From the NCBI GenBank assembly GCA_037444185.1, contig JBBIMW010000003.1, positions 1 through 64,000 of the forward strand: a stretch of 64,000 nt of DNA, read 5' to 3'. A program made the translations under genes and the position numbers. Positions 23,843 through 32,922 of this stretch are shown piece after piece. The notes under the pieces are model-generated. The model did not search any database. It was not told the origin of the DNA and saw only the letters and a program-made list of their open reading frames with translations. Source of the DNA: JAILZP01 sp037444185. GTDB lineage: Bacteria; Bacillota; Desulfotomaculia; Desulfotomaculales; Desulfocucumaceae. Each line of letters opens with the position of its first letter. Within the stretch, counting starts at the first letter, position 1.

Positions 23843-25267
23843 CTATCTCTTGTGTCTCTTGCGGTAATCGTTGATATCCCGCTGCCATCCGCCGGTGACG
23901 TCCTCTTCCTTCCAGAAGATGTACGGGTTGGACCGGGGCTCCTTGACAAACTGCGGCGCCGCCGGCAGCCCGAGGACCTCCAGGAACTTGGGCAACCCCA
24001 CGCGCTGAATCAGCTCGCCCACGCGCTCGCGGTTCTTGCCTTCCTCCATCCACCACTCGAATATTTTCTCTATGACTTCTTTTATGTTGTCGTAAGGAGG
24101 CTCGGCCTTCATGAAGGGGACGATCAGTGTTGACAGCTGGGCGCCCTCCAGTATGGGGGCCTTGGCGCCGCACAGGAGGCTTACGCCGGTGTCGGCGCCC
24201 GGCCTGAGCGCCCTGGGCATGGTATTGATGCAGTGCATGCAGCGCACGCACTCCGCATTGTTGATGACCAGATTGCCGTCCACCATGGCCATGCACTTGC
24301 TGGGGCACAGTCCGATGACTTCCTTCTGGATGTCAAACTTGCCCCAGTCCCTGCCGGACAGGGCGCCGGCGTTGGGGGCCATATCCCCTGCGATGTAGGC
24401 CTTGACCGCTTCCTGGTCGATCCTGATGTCGTCCCTCCAGGTGCCGATGAAGGACAGGTCGGCCCGGGCGATGGAGGCCACACAGCCGTTAGGACAGCCG
24501 TCAAATTTGAATTTGAATTTATAGGGGAAGGCCGGGCGGTGCAGCTCGTCCTGGTAATAATTAGTCATTTCATAGCACATTTCCTGGGTGTCGTACAGGG
24601 CAAACTCGCAGCGGGCCTTGCCCAGGCAGCACTCGGGGGTGCGCAGGTTGGAGCCGGAACCGCCCAGGTCCTGGTCCATGACATGGGTCAGTTCAAAAAA
24701 GATGGGCTCCAGCTGTTCGGTAAAGGTGCCCAGGAAAATCATGTCGCCGGTGGACCCATGCAGGTTCATCATGCCGCTGCCCCTGTACTCCCAGAGGTCG
24801 CATATGGTTCTGAGAAAATCGGAGTTGTAAAACTTGCTGGCCGGCTGGTTGACCCGGATGGTGTGGAAGTGGGCCACCGCCGGATATTTTTCAGCCAGGT
24901 CCGAATACCTGCCGATGACTCCCCCGCCGTATCCCATGACTCCCACTATACCGCCGTGCTTCCAGTGGGTCTCGCCGTCGTCAAAGGACTGCTGCAGCAG
25001 TCCCAGCAAATCATCGGTCACATCCACATCTATCATCAGCCTGTCCTGGCCGAGCTTTTTCCGGTGCAGGGCGTTCCGCTTGGCATCGGCCACGAAGCTG
25101 GGCCACGGACCCTTTTCCAATTCCTCCAGATCGGGAATGGGGTGTTTCACCTTGAAATTTTTGAGTTCCTCTTCGGTGTAGTTGTTCAGCTCGGCATCGG
25201 AGTAAAGACGCACTTCGCTATACTTGATTTCTTTCACCGGCCGCTTCGGTTTGGGTTCAAAGGCCAC
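23843..25267 (-). CDS. dsrA: Dissimilatory sulfite reductase alpha subunit
   Basis: A 474-residue subunit that pairs with DsrB to reduce sulfite, with DsrC as acceptor. Cluster cysteines lie in TPECCLGKARCEF and GCPNGCVAS, and the ferredoxin domain in CPSKCMAM...CVRCMHCINTMP. The N-terminal LEKGPWPSF and GGGVIGRYSD are typical of DsrA. GTG start at 25267 follows AGGAGGTATGGCTG. Upstream lie a small inverted repeat (25363-25378) and a ferredoxin gene on the same strand. Confidence 0.97.
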   Translation of the reverse strand: MAFEPKPKRPVKEIKYSEVRLYSDAELNNYTEEELKNFKVKHPIPDLEELEKGPWPSFVADAKRNALHRKKLGQDRLMIDVDVTDDLLGLLQQSFDDGETHWKHGGIVGVMGYGGGVIGRYSDLAEKYPAVAHFHTIRVNQPASKFYNSDFLRTICDLWEYRGSGMMNLHGSTGDMIFLGTFTEQLEPIFFELTHVMDQDLGGSGSNLRTPECCLGKARCEFALYDTQEMCYEMTNYYQDELHRPAFPYKFKFKFDGCPNGCVASIARADLSFIGTWRDDIRIDQEAVKAYIAGDMAPNAGALSGRDWGKFDIQKEVIGLCPSKCMAMVDGNLVINNAECVRCMHCINTMPRALRPGADTGVSLLCGAKAPILEGAQLSTLIVPFMKAEPPYDNIKEVIEKIFEWWMEEGKNRERVGELIQRVGLPKFLEVLGLPAAPQFVKEPRSNPYIFWKEEDVTGGWQRDINDYRKRHKR

Positions 25268-25350
25268 CAGCCATACCTCCTTTTGTTAATCAGTCATAAA
25301 ACATTTACAACCTGCCTATTTAAAGTCCGCCTCCCCCTTATTTCTGACAC

Positions 25351-25378
25351 ATTATGAAACTATGCCAAGCGGTTGGCA
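25351..25378 (-). promoter_or_regulatory. Putative operator and -10 region before dsrA
   Basis: TGCCAA-GCGG-TTGGCA at 25363-25378 is a perfect palindrome lying six bases upstream, on the minus strand, of CATAAT (25356-25351). No good -35 box is seen, so an activator bound at the palindrome is plausible. Confidence 0.45.
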
Positions 25379-25484
25379 CAGCCTCACAAACGCTCCCTCA
25401 ATGCTCGCCTACCAAAACACCCCCCCCCGCGAGGAAAGTATAAAGTCAACCAGTCCGCTGAAGTCACCCCGCATGTCGTGACGG

Positions 25485-25673
25485 CTATTGCTCGCTAACG
25501 GTAACCGCGCTGGTGGGGCACACCGACGAACAGCTTTCACAGCCGAGACAGTCCTCAAGGCTCCCGGTCAATTCCGCTTTGCCGTCCACCATTTCCAGGA
25601 TAGAAGCCGGGCAGTTGTCTACGCACTCGCCGCAGCCCTCACACTTGTCACGATCGATGGTCACATTGTACAT
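25485..25673 (-). CDS. 2[4Fe-4S] ferredoxin (dsrAB-linked)
   Basis: A 62-residue ferredoxin, MYNVTIDRDKCEGCGEC onward, with CVDNCPA and CLGCESCSSVCPT completing the two clusters. ATG at 25673 follows AAGGAGGGTTTTTAT. It precedes dsrA by 217 bases on the same strand and is a near twin of the ferredoxin before dsrM (18118-18306). It may donate electrons to DsrAB; that is inference from position. Confidence 0.92.
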   Translation of the reverse strand: MYNVTIDRDKCEGCGECVDNCPASILEMVDGKAELTGSLEDCLGCESCSSVCPTSAVTVSEQ

Positions 25674-26050
25674 ATAAAAACCCTCCTTAGAAAAAATAAT
25701 TTGATTCACCCGCTGATATATCATGGCCGGATCCCAGCCGGGCCCGCAGGGACTCCCGCCACAGCAGCCTGCCGTATTGGCCTTTTCCATCCGCCCGGAA
25801 GGCACGAAAAGCAAACCCAAGGTCCCGTCTTCAGGCCGGAAAACCCCGGGCCGCCGATCTCAGACTTGCTGAAAAAAGCCGCTGAGCTGAGCCTGTTTCA
25901 TATTATCTCTTAATTCGATTATTCGTTGCCGATGAAATTATTCCTTCTAAATCGCAGCCTATTTTTTTGTCCCACGGCCTTCCCAGTTATTTTACACCGG
26001 GCCCGTCCAAAAAGTCCACTGGAGGAGCTTGCCATTCCCCGCCTCCGCCG
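25674..26050. other. 377-base region without a convincing gene
   Basis: Lies between lysA and the ferredoxin gene. It holds an AT-rich stretch with TAATAT on the minus strand (about 25905) and GC-rich sequence able to fold, but no clear terminator, repeat or known leader. An in-frame extension of the ferredoxin runs to 25820 without a ribosome site. Confidence 0.4.
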
Positions 26051-27304
26051 TCACAGCCTGGAAAAATCCAGGGTGGCGAAATAATCGTCCACGGTTTCGG
26101 CCCGACGAATCAGCTGCACGCCGCCGTCAGGCTTCAGCATCAGCTCCGCGGAACGCAGCTTGCCGTTATAATTGAACCCCATGGCGTGGCCGTGGGCCCC
26201 GGTATCGTGTATCACCACAATATCGCCGATGTCCACCATGGGCAGCTTCCGGTTGATGGCGAATTTGTCGTTGTTCTCGCACAAGGACCCGGTGACGTCA
26301 TAGATGTAGCCCAGGGGCCAGTCCTCCTTGCCCACCACCGTAATGTGGTGGTAAGCCCCGTACATTCCCGGACGCATCAGATTGGCCATGCAGGCGTCCA
26401 GCCCTACGTAGTTCTTGTAAATCTCCTTTTTGTGCAGCACGGTGGCCACCAGGTAGCCGTACGGGCCGGTGATCATACGGCCGCACTCCATGGACAGCCT
26501 CAGGGGGTGAAGCCCGTTCAATACAATTTTCTTTTCGTATGACTCCCGGATGCCCCGGCTTAAGCGGTCCATGTCCACGGGATTCTGCTCCGGCCGGTAC
26601 GGTATGCCGATGCCCCCGCCGAAATTGACGAATTCCATGCGTATCTCCAGCGTCCTGAAAACCTCCACCACCAGATCGAACATCATGTTGGCGGTTTCGA
26701 CGAAATAGTTCGGGTCCAATTCGTTGGAAATAACCATGGTATGCACCCCAAAGCGCTTCACGCCCTTGGACCGCATTATCCTGTAGGCGTCCAGCAGCTG
26801 CTTGCGGGTGAGGCCGTATTTGGACTCCTCGGGATTGCCGATGATGGCGTTGCCCCCCTCCCGCAAAGGGCCGGGGTTGTAGCGGAAAGAAATAACTTCC
26901 GGAATGCCGGCATGCTTTTCCAAAAAAGGGATGTGACTTATATCGTCCAGGTTGATCACTGCGCCCAGCTCCCTGGCCCTTTTGAATTCCGCCGCCGGAG
27001 TATCGTTGGAGGTGAACATGATGTCTTCACCGGTGATGCCGGCCCTTTCGGCCAGTATCAGCTCCGGCAGGGAACTGCAATCGGCGCCCATCCCCTCTTC
27101 ACGGAGCAATTTTAATATATGTGGATTGGGGTTGGCCTTCACCGCAAAATACTCCTTAAACTCCGGAGCCCAGGCAAAAGCGTCCAGGAGATTGCGGACG
27201 TTGGCCCGGATGGCCGCTTCGTCATAGATATGAAAAGGAGTCGGGTGCTGTTCGATGATCTTAATTAGCTGTTCTTTGGTGAAGGGTAGTTTTTTCTCAG
27301 CCAT
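26051..27304 (-). CDS. lysA: Diaminopimelate decarboxylase family protein
   Basis: A 417-residue fold-type III PLP decarboxylase, probably the last step of lysine synthesis. The PLP lysine lies in EYFAVKANPNPHIL, the phosphate-binding glycines in FGGGIGIPYRPE, and the catalytic Cys region in VTGSLCENNDKFA. ATG 27304 is preceded by GGGAGGCAGGCCG; the earlier open frame has no site. It stands alone. Related decarboxylases of arginine or carboxynorspermidine share the fold, so the substrate is likely rather than certain. Confidence 0.82.
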   Translation of the reverse strand: MAEKKLPFTKEQLIKIIEQHPTPFHIYDEAAIRANVRNLLDAFAWAPEFKEYFAVKANPNPHILKLLREEGMGADCSSLPELILAERAGITGEDIMFTSNDTPAAEFKRARELGAVINLDDISHIPFLEKHAGIPEVISFRYNPGPLREGGNAIIGNPEESKYGLTRKQLLDAYRIMRSKGVKRFGVHTMVISNELDPNYFVETANMMFDLVVEVFRTLEIRMEFVNFGGGIGIPYRPEQNPVDMDRLSRGIRESYEKKIVLNGLHPLRLSMECGRMITGPYGYLVATVLHKKEIYKNYVGLDACMANLMRPGMYGAYHHITVVGKEDWPLGYIYDVTGSLCENNDKFAINRKLPMVDIGDIVVIHDTGAHGHAMGFNYNGKLRSAELMLKPDGGVQLIRRAETVDDYFATLDFSRL

Positions 27305-27412
27305 CGGCCTGCCTCCCAAAAATTGGTGATATGTGTCGCCGGAGATGCGAAACGCCGCGCCCCGGCCCCGGAATAGATTATATAGCCGGTTATTGCAAAA
27401 AAGCAAGACTAT

Positions 27413-27599
27413 CCTGAAAACAGCTCATTCTGCCTTCCTTATTCTGTCAGAATCCAGGAGCCGGAATCCAGAATGGAAAGGACGGGTATTTTCATCCTCC
27501 GATGACGCCCCGCAGGCGGCGTGGGGATCTGCCCCGTAAATAGCTTATGCTGCACCCCTGTCCCCTGACATAATGAGGAAGGCAGAATGAGTTTTCAGG
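27413..27599. mobile_element. MITE-like element with 35-bp inverted ends
   Basis: The left end (27413-27450) and the reverse complement of the right end (27565-27599) agree over about 35 bases: CCTGAAAA, CTCATTCTGCCTTCCT, ATT, TGTCAG, with one 3-base insertion and two mismatches. About 114 bases lie between, including a GAATCCAGGAG repeat. No transposase. It ends eight bases from the ktrA stop. Confidence 0.6.
27448..27476. repeat. Short copy of the GAATCCAGGAG repeat
   Basis: AGAATCCAGGAG followed by CCGGAATCCAGAAT, inside the MITE-like element. Confidence 0.6.
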
Positions 27600-27606
27600 G
27601 CCTGTT

Positions 27607-28266
27607 TTACCGGAAGTTTTCCTGTTCAAACTTCTGCATTTTGGATTTCCGGCCGAACACCACAATAATGTCCCCTTTACTGAGGCGGGTGGTTTTTGTG
27701 GGCTGTACGGGCATGCCATCATGATAGACCAGCATTATCCAGACGCCCAGCCGGTTTGAAAGGTCTATTTTTTCCACCGTCTGGCCGTGAAAACCGGGGC
27801 CCACCTCCATCTGCTCAATTATGAAGCCCTGGGGCAGCTCCAGCATGTCGATGCGGGAATTGCTGGAAATCAGCTGGGCCAGCCTCTGGCCCATGTCCCG
27901 CTCGGGATAGACCACCCGGTCGGCCCCTATTTTGGCCAGGGCGTTTCCCCTTCTCTGGCTGGAGGCCTTCACCGACACAAAAATTCCGGCGTCCTTCAGC
28001 ACGTGGGTGGCGATTACGGTGCCCTCAAAATCCTCCCCCATGGCCACCACCGCTTCGTCAAAGTTTTTCTCGCCGACGATCCGGGCCAGCTCCTCATCGT
28101 TCTCCGCCACATCCAGCACCGCCCCGGACACCACCATGTGACGGACATCATTGAGGGCTTCCTCATCCCTGTTGATGGCAAATATTTCGTGGCCCCTTTC
28201 ATAGAGGCCCTCTATGACCGCCCGGCCGAACCGCCCGATACCCACCACCAGCACCGTCTTTTTCAA
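27607..28266 (-). CDS. ktrA: Potassium uptake regulatory subunit (KtrA/TrkA type)
   Basis: A 219-residue cytoplasmic gating subunit. The N-terminal RCK/TrkA-N domain has the nucleotide motif VLVVGIGRFGRAVIEGL and the acidic residue of the second strand (INRDEEAL); the C-terminal TrkA-C domain ends near VFGRKSKMQKFEQE. Length fits one RCK plus one TrkA-C, as in KtrA. TTG start at 28266 after GAGGTGGCCCTGAA. It follows ktrB by 15 bases. Confidence 0.9.
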   Translation of the reverse strand: MKKTVLVVGIGRFGRAVIEGLYERGHEIFAINRDEEALNDVRHMVVSGAVLDVAENDEELARIVGEKNFDEAVVAMGEDFEGTVIATHVLKDAGIFVSVKASSQRRGNALAKIGADRVVYPERDMGQRLAQLISSNSRIDMLELPQGFIIEQMEVGPGFHGQTVEKIDLSNRLGVWIMLVYHDGMPVQPTKTTRLSKGDIIVVFGRKSKMQKFEQENFR

Positions 28267-28281
28267 TTCAGGGCCACCTCT

Positions 28282-29595
28282 TTAACCAATCAATATTTCT
28301 TCCTTTATATAACGAAGGCGCCGGTATTCCTTTTCTGCCAGCAGCAGGATCAGGGACAGCACACCAATCCGCCCGGCAAACATCAATAGTGTGATCAGCG
28401 CCTGCCCAAACGGGGAAAGATGCTGGGTGACTCCCATGGACAGGCCCACCGTGGCCATGGCGGAAACCACTTCAAACAGCACGGGCAGGAAGGGCAGACC
28501 CTCCGTAACCATCAGCGTCAGTGTGCTAAGCGATACCAGCATAAAGGCGACAACCGTAACCGTGAAGGCCTTGGTGACACTTTCTGCGGATATTTCCCGC
28601 CCGAAGACCACCACCTCTTTTCTGCCCCGGGCGATGGCCCAGACCGCCAGCACAATGGTCCCGAAGGTGGTGGTCTTAATCCCGCCGCCCACGGACCCCG
28701 GACTGGCCCCTATGAGCATCATTAGCACCATCAGGAAAACAAAGGCCTCATTCCAGGCCGGGACCGGCGTCGTGGTAAAGCCGGCGGTGCGCGTCACGGC
28801 CTGAAACAGGCTCTCCACCACCTTCCCCGCCGGGGACAGATCCGCCAAATTCTTTTTATACTCGGACACAAAATAAAAAACCGTCCCCGCCAGGGTAATC
28901 ATCCCCGTCACCCACAATACCAGGCGGCTGTGCAGGCTGAGCAGGAACTGGCGGCGCAGCGCCGCCAGTTCCTGCAGCACCACATAGCCCAAGCTGCCCA
29001 GGGTGATCAGCACAATAAACACGATATTCAACGCAATGTGGCCCCGGTAGGGCGCCAGGCTCTGGCCGGTGAGGTCAAAACCGGCCCCGTTGAAAGCGCT
29101 GACCGCGTGAAAAGCCACGAAGAACAGTCCCCGCAGCCAGCCCTGGCCCCAGACCTCCGGCATGACCAGCAGCATGATCAGAAAACCCGCCCCTTCAATG
29201 GCCAGGGTGAGCAAAACCACGCTGCGCACAAGACCCAGAATTCCTTTGAAACTGTAGTAATTCCGGTCCTGGGCGGCAAGAATGCGGTGCCCCATTTGTA
29301 TTCTCATGCCCAGCACAACGAAAAAAAATGTGGTCACCACCATCAGCCCCAGGCCGCCTGTCTGCATCAAAACAAGAATTACCGCCTGGCCGAAGGGTGA
29401 CCAGTGGGTGTTGGTGGGCACCACGGTCAGTCCGGTCACCGTCAGGGCCGATATGGCCGTAAACCAGGCCTGAAGAAAGCCCGTGGGACTTGTCTGGGCC
29501 GACGCCCAGGGCAGCATGAGCAAAATGGTTCCCGCCAGCCCCACGGCGCCGTAACCGGCCACCAGCAGCTGCCCCGGCCTTAATTTCTTCCGCAT
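28282..29595 (-). CDS. ktrB: Potassium uptake membrane subunit (KtrB/TrkH type)
   Basis: A 437-residue K+ translocating subunit with four M1-P-M2 repeats. Selectivity-loop glycines appear in ALTVTGLTVV, NGAGFDLTG, RTAGFTTTPV and VGLSMGVTQ. It should form the pore gated by the neighbouring ATP/ADP-binding subunit. The ATG at 29595 stands alone on the minus strand; upstream is the terminator of the RND operon. Confidence 0.92.
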   Translation of the reverse strand: MRKKLRPGQLLVAGYGAVGLAGTILLMLPWASAQTSPTGFLQAWFTAISALTVTGLTVVPTNTHWSPFGQAVILVLMQTGGLGLMVVTTFFFVVLGMRIQMGHRILAAQDRNYYSFKGILGLVRSVVLLTLAIEGAGFLIMLLVMPEVWGQGWLRGLFFVAFHAVSAFNGAGFDLTGQSLAPYRGHIALNIVFIVLITLGSLGYVVLQELAALRRQFLLSLHSRLVLWVTGMITLAGTVFYFVSEYKKNLADLSPAGKVVESLFQAVTRTAGFTTTPVPAWNEAFVFLMVLMMLIGASPGSVGGGIKTTTFGTIVLAVWAIARGRKEVVVFGREISAESVTKAFTVTVVAFMLVSLSTLTLMVTEGLPFLPVLFEVVSAMATVGLSMGVTQHLSPFGQALITLLMFAGRIGVLSLILLLAEKEYRRLRYIKEEILIG

Positions 29596-29676
29596 CGATT
29601 ACTCCCAACACTGCAGACCATACGCTGCCTTCAAGCAATGTGACTATGTAATTTAAATAATTTTATCAGAAAAAAA

Positions 29677-29699
29677 GAAAAGCGATATATCGCTTTTTT
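29677..29699 (-). terminator. Rho-independent terminator of the RND operon
   Basis: AAAAGCGAT/ATCGCTTTT perfect stem with T/A runs on both sides, between the RND transporter and ktrB; could work in both directions. The AAAAGCGAT arm recurs at positions 3-11. Confidence 0.75.
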
Positions 29700-29756
29700 A
29701 AAAATTATATCCCAAAAAATACTTTCAATATCCCCATCCCGCTGTCCCCGCCATTT

Positions 29757-32700
29757 TTACCGCGAAAGCCGCAGTCTGCCAAGCAAGGGCATTATGCCGC
29801 CGGAAGCCGCCAGTCCGTCCTTCCACCGGTACAGGGACAGAAAAACTATGGGGACCACGATCAGGGTGAAGAAGGTGGAGGTGATCAGCCCGCCGATCAA
29901 TACCCAGGCCATGCCCACCCGGTTCTCCGCCCCCTCGCTAAGGGCCAGGGCCGTGGGCAGCATGGCGCTGATCATGGTGATGGTGGTCATCATGATGGGG
30001 CGAAGGCGGGTCTTGCCGGCCTCGATGACGGCCTCCCGGTACGATTTCCCCCTCTCCACCAGGGTCAGGGTGTAATCCAGAAGCAATGTGCCGTTTTTGG
30101 CCACCAGACCGTCCATCATAATAATGCCGATCATGGAAAATATATTGAGGCTGTTGCCGGTCAGGGCCAGGGCCGCCAGGGCGCCGATGAAGCCCAACGG
30201 CAAAGAAAACATGCGGATAAAGGGAGTCAGGAATGATTCATAAAGCACCACCAGTATCATATAGACAAGGGTGATGGCCAAAACCAAAGCGGTGATCATT
30301 TCCACGAAGGTATCCTTCATGGTCTGGGCCTGGCCGGCGAAGCGGACGGTATACAGGGGATCGAAACCCCGGTCCCGGATCTTTTTTTCCACCTCGCTGA
30401 CAAAATCCTGCAGCGGCCGGTCGGTGAGGTTGCAGGTCACCGTAATGGACCGCTGCTTGTCCACCCGCCGGATGGCCCGGGGGCCCGCCCCCTCCTTAAA
30501 GTCAACCAGATTCCCCAGGGCGATGGTCTGGTTCCCGGAAAACACCGGCACAGTTTTCAATTCGGCGGGGCTGATTTTGTCGCCGTCCCTGAACCGGACA
30601 TTGATGTCCATTTCCTGCCCCTGGTCGATGAACAGCCCGGCGGTGGATCCGCTGACGCCGGTGTTCAGCGCCCTGGTGATGTCTGTAAGGGAGACGCCGT
30701 ACTGCTTCACCTTCTCCCTGTTGATCACCGCCTGAATTTCCGGCTGCCCCAGCCGCCAGTTGGTATTGACGTCCTTGGCCCCGCTGGTCTGATTCAGTAT
30801 GGCCACAACTTCCTGGGAAAGCGACACCAATTTGTCATTGTCCGGCCCCAGCACCTCGATCTGAACATTGCCCCCGCCGGGCCCCCCCCGGCCCGGCAGG
30901 CCGGCGATGGAGGAGCTGGCCTCGGCAACCCGCACTGTGCCCGGAGGGAACTGGGCCCGGCTCCATTTCCGGACCTCGTCGGCTATCTGCCAGATGGTCC
31001 GCTGGCGATCCCTTTTGTCCTTCAGCTGGACGCTTATGCTTCCCATGTTGCCGGAGGGGCTGCCGGATCTGGTCTGGATGTTGTCCACCTCGGATATGGT
31101 TTTAAGGTATTCTTCCATTTTTATCACTGCCTGGTCCGTCCTGGCAAAGGGTGTGCCCACCGGCAGCTCAATGGTGACGGTGAAGCTCCCCTCGTCGGAA
31201 TTGGGCAGGAACTCCGCCCCCACCACCTTCAGCGGTATCAGGCCGAGGGCGGCGATAAACAGGGCCAGGGCCGCCGCCAGCACCTTTTTGGGATGATCCA
31301 GGGACCAAAGCAAAAGGATCTCATACCTGTCTTTGAACCACTGGCCGAAATTGTCCACCCTGATCCATAAAGGGCTTCTCCTTTCCTCCATGTAGCCGTT
31401 TTTATACAGCCTGGAGGCCAGCAGGGGCGTCAGGGTGAAGGAAACAAACAATGAAAACAGCGTGGCGAAGACCACCGTCAGCCCGAACTGACGGAAAAAC
31501 TGCCCGGTCATGCCCTCCATGAAAGCGATGGGCATGAATACCACCACGTCGCACAGGGTGATGGCCACGGCGGCCTTGCCGATCTCCATCCGCCCCTCCA
31601 GGGCCGCGGTTTTGGGGTCCTTTCCCATGCGCATGTGGCGGTGGATGTTTTCCAGCACCACGATGGAGTCGTCCACCAGTATGCCGATGCACAGCGCCAT
31701 CCCCAGCAACGACATCATATTGAAGGTGAATCCGGCCACGTAAACGGCGAACAGGGTGGCCACCAGCGAGGTGGGGATGGCGATCAGCACGGCCAGCATG
31801 GACCGCCACTCTTTCAAGAAAAACAACAGTGCCAGGGCCGTGACTATAATGCCCTCGAAAATGCTCAGCTGGGTGTTTTTCAGGGACTGCCGCACATATT
31901 TCGAGGCGTCGTTGGCTATGTAGATATTGTATTCCGGAAAGTCCCCCCTGATTTTTTCAATCTCTTTTTTCAGGGCGTCCCCCACCTCAACCACACTGGC
32001 GTCGCTCTGCTTGAAAATCTGTATGCCCACCGAGTCTTCCCCGTTTAGGCGGGTGGCGCTCTGCGTCTCCCTGATCTTCCGGCTGACCGTGGCTATGCCC
32101 TTCAAAGGCACCGTACCGCCGTCCCCGGTGGGGATCAGCAGATTCTCAATATCGGCGATGCTTTTGTACTCGCCCAGTATGCGCAGGTCATAGTCCTTTT
32201 CGCGGTACAGCCTTCCGGCGGGCTGGTTGGCGTTTTCCGCCCCGATCCTGCTTACCACTGAGTTAAGCGAAACATTGTAAAAGATCAGCTTCTCTCTGTC
32301 CACTTCCACCGCTATCTCATTCTGCCGCCCGCCGAACACCTGCACCTCGGCCACTCCGGACACCTGCTGCAGCCTGTCCTTGATCACCTCATTGGCGACG
32401 GTGTAGGTTTCCACCCTTGAGCGCTGGGAACTGACCCCCAAAGACATGATGGCCTGGGCGTTGATGTCCCTTTTTATCACCACCGGGTCCCTGGCGTCCT
32501 CCGGCAGCCTCCCCTTTATGCTGTCCACCTTTTTGCTGACGTCCATGGCCGCCATGTCCAAATTGGCCGTCAGGTCAAATTCAAGGACGATGAAGCCGGA
32601 GCCCTGGCCGGCCATGGACTGCATTTTTTTCAGCTTGGAAATGGAAGACAGTCCCTCTTCCAAGGGCTTGATAATCTGCTTTTCCACCTCCTCCGCCCCC

Positions 32701-32861
32701 GCCCCCGGGTAAGCCACGGAAACGGTGACAAAGGGCGTGTTGATGGCCGGCAACAGCTCCACGCCGATGCGGTTATAGCTATACAGTCCCAGTACCACGA
32801 AAAAAAGCACGATCATGGTGATGCCGGCCGGCCGCTTGATTGAAAAATCAGTTACATTCAT
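29757..32861 (-). CDS. RND family efflux transporter (AcrB/HAE1 type)
   Basis: A 1034-residue proton-driven exporter with twelve predicted helices and two large outer loops. Features include the N-terminal FSIKRPAGITMIVLFF, LGMALCIGILVDDSIVVLENIHRH in TM4 (the proton-relay aspartates), and the TM10-12 repeats (GIIMMDGLVAKNGTLLLDYT, cited in part). Substrates are unknown; drugs or hydrophobic compounds are usual. It follows its adaptor by 61 bases. RND pumps in a single-membrane cell act with the adaptor only, which is known for Firmicutes. A two-component system upstream probably controls it. Confidence 0.93.
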   Translation of the reverse strand: MNVTDFSIKRPAGITMIVLFFVVLGLYSYNRIGVELLPAINTPFVTVSVAYPGAGAEEVEKQIIKPLEEGLSSISKLKKMQSMAGQGSGFIVLEFDLTANLDMAAMDVSKKVDSIKGRLPEDARDPVVIKRDINAQAIMSLGVSSQRSRVETYTVANEVIKDRLQQVSGVAEVQVFGGRQNEIAVEVDREKLIFYNVSLNSVVSRIGAENANQPAGRLYREKDYDLRILGEYKSIADIENLLIPTGDGGTVPLKGIATVSRKIRETQSATRLNGEDSVGIQIFKQSDASVVEVGDALKKEIEKIRGDFPEYNIYIANDASKYVRQSLKNTQLSIFEGIIVTALALLFFLKEWRSMLAVLIAIPTSLVATLFAVYVAGFTFNMMSLLGMALCIGILVDDSIVVLENIHRHMRMGKDPKTAALEGRMEIGKAAVAITLCDVVVFMPIAFMEGMTGQFFRQFGLTVVFATLFSLFVSFTLTPLLASRLYKNGYMEERRSPLWIRVDNFGQWFKDRYEILLLWSLDHPKKVLAAALALFIAALGLIPLKVVGAEFLPNSDEGSFTVTIELPVGTPFARTDQAVIKMEEYLKTISEVDNIQTRSGSPSGNMGSISVQLKDKRDRQRTIWQIADEVRKWSRAQFPPGTVRVAEASSSIAGLPGRGGPGGGNVQIEVLGPDNDKLVSLSQEVVAILNQTSGAKDVNTNWRLGQPEIQAVINREKVKQYGVSLTDITRALNTGVSGSTAGLFIDQGQEMDINVRFRDGDKISPAELKTVPVFSGNQTIALGNLVDFKEGAGPRAIRRVDKQRSITVTCNLTDRPLQDFVSEVEKKIRDRGFDPLYTVRFAGQAQTMKDTFVEMITALVLAITLVYMILVVLYESFLTPFIRMFSLPLGFIGALAALALTGNSLNIFSMIGIIMMDGLVAKNGTLLLDYTLTLVERGKSYREAVIEAGKTRLRPIMMTTITMISAMLPTALALSEGAENRVGMAWVLIGGLITSTFFTLIVVPIVFLSLYRWKDGLAASGGIMPLLGRLRLSR

Positions 32862-32922
32862 GATCTTTCCGCCTGTTCCACCTGAAATTACCTATTCCGC
32901 ACTACTTGTTCCGCCACTATTT

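Noticed and set aside
25674..25820. N-terminal extension of the dsrA-linked ferredoxin
   Set aside because: The internal ATG has an ideal AAGGAGG site and gives the same length as the twin ferredoxin at 18118-18306.
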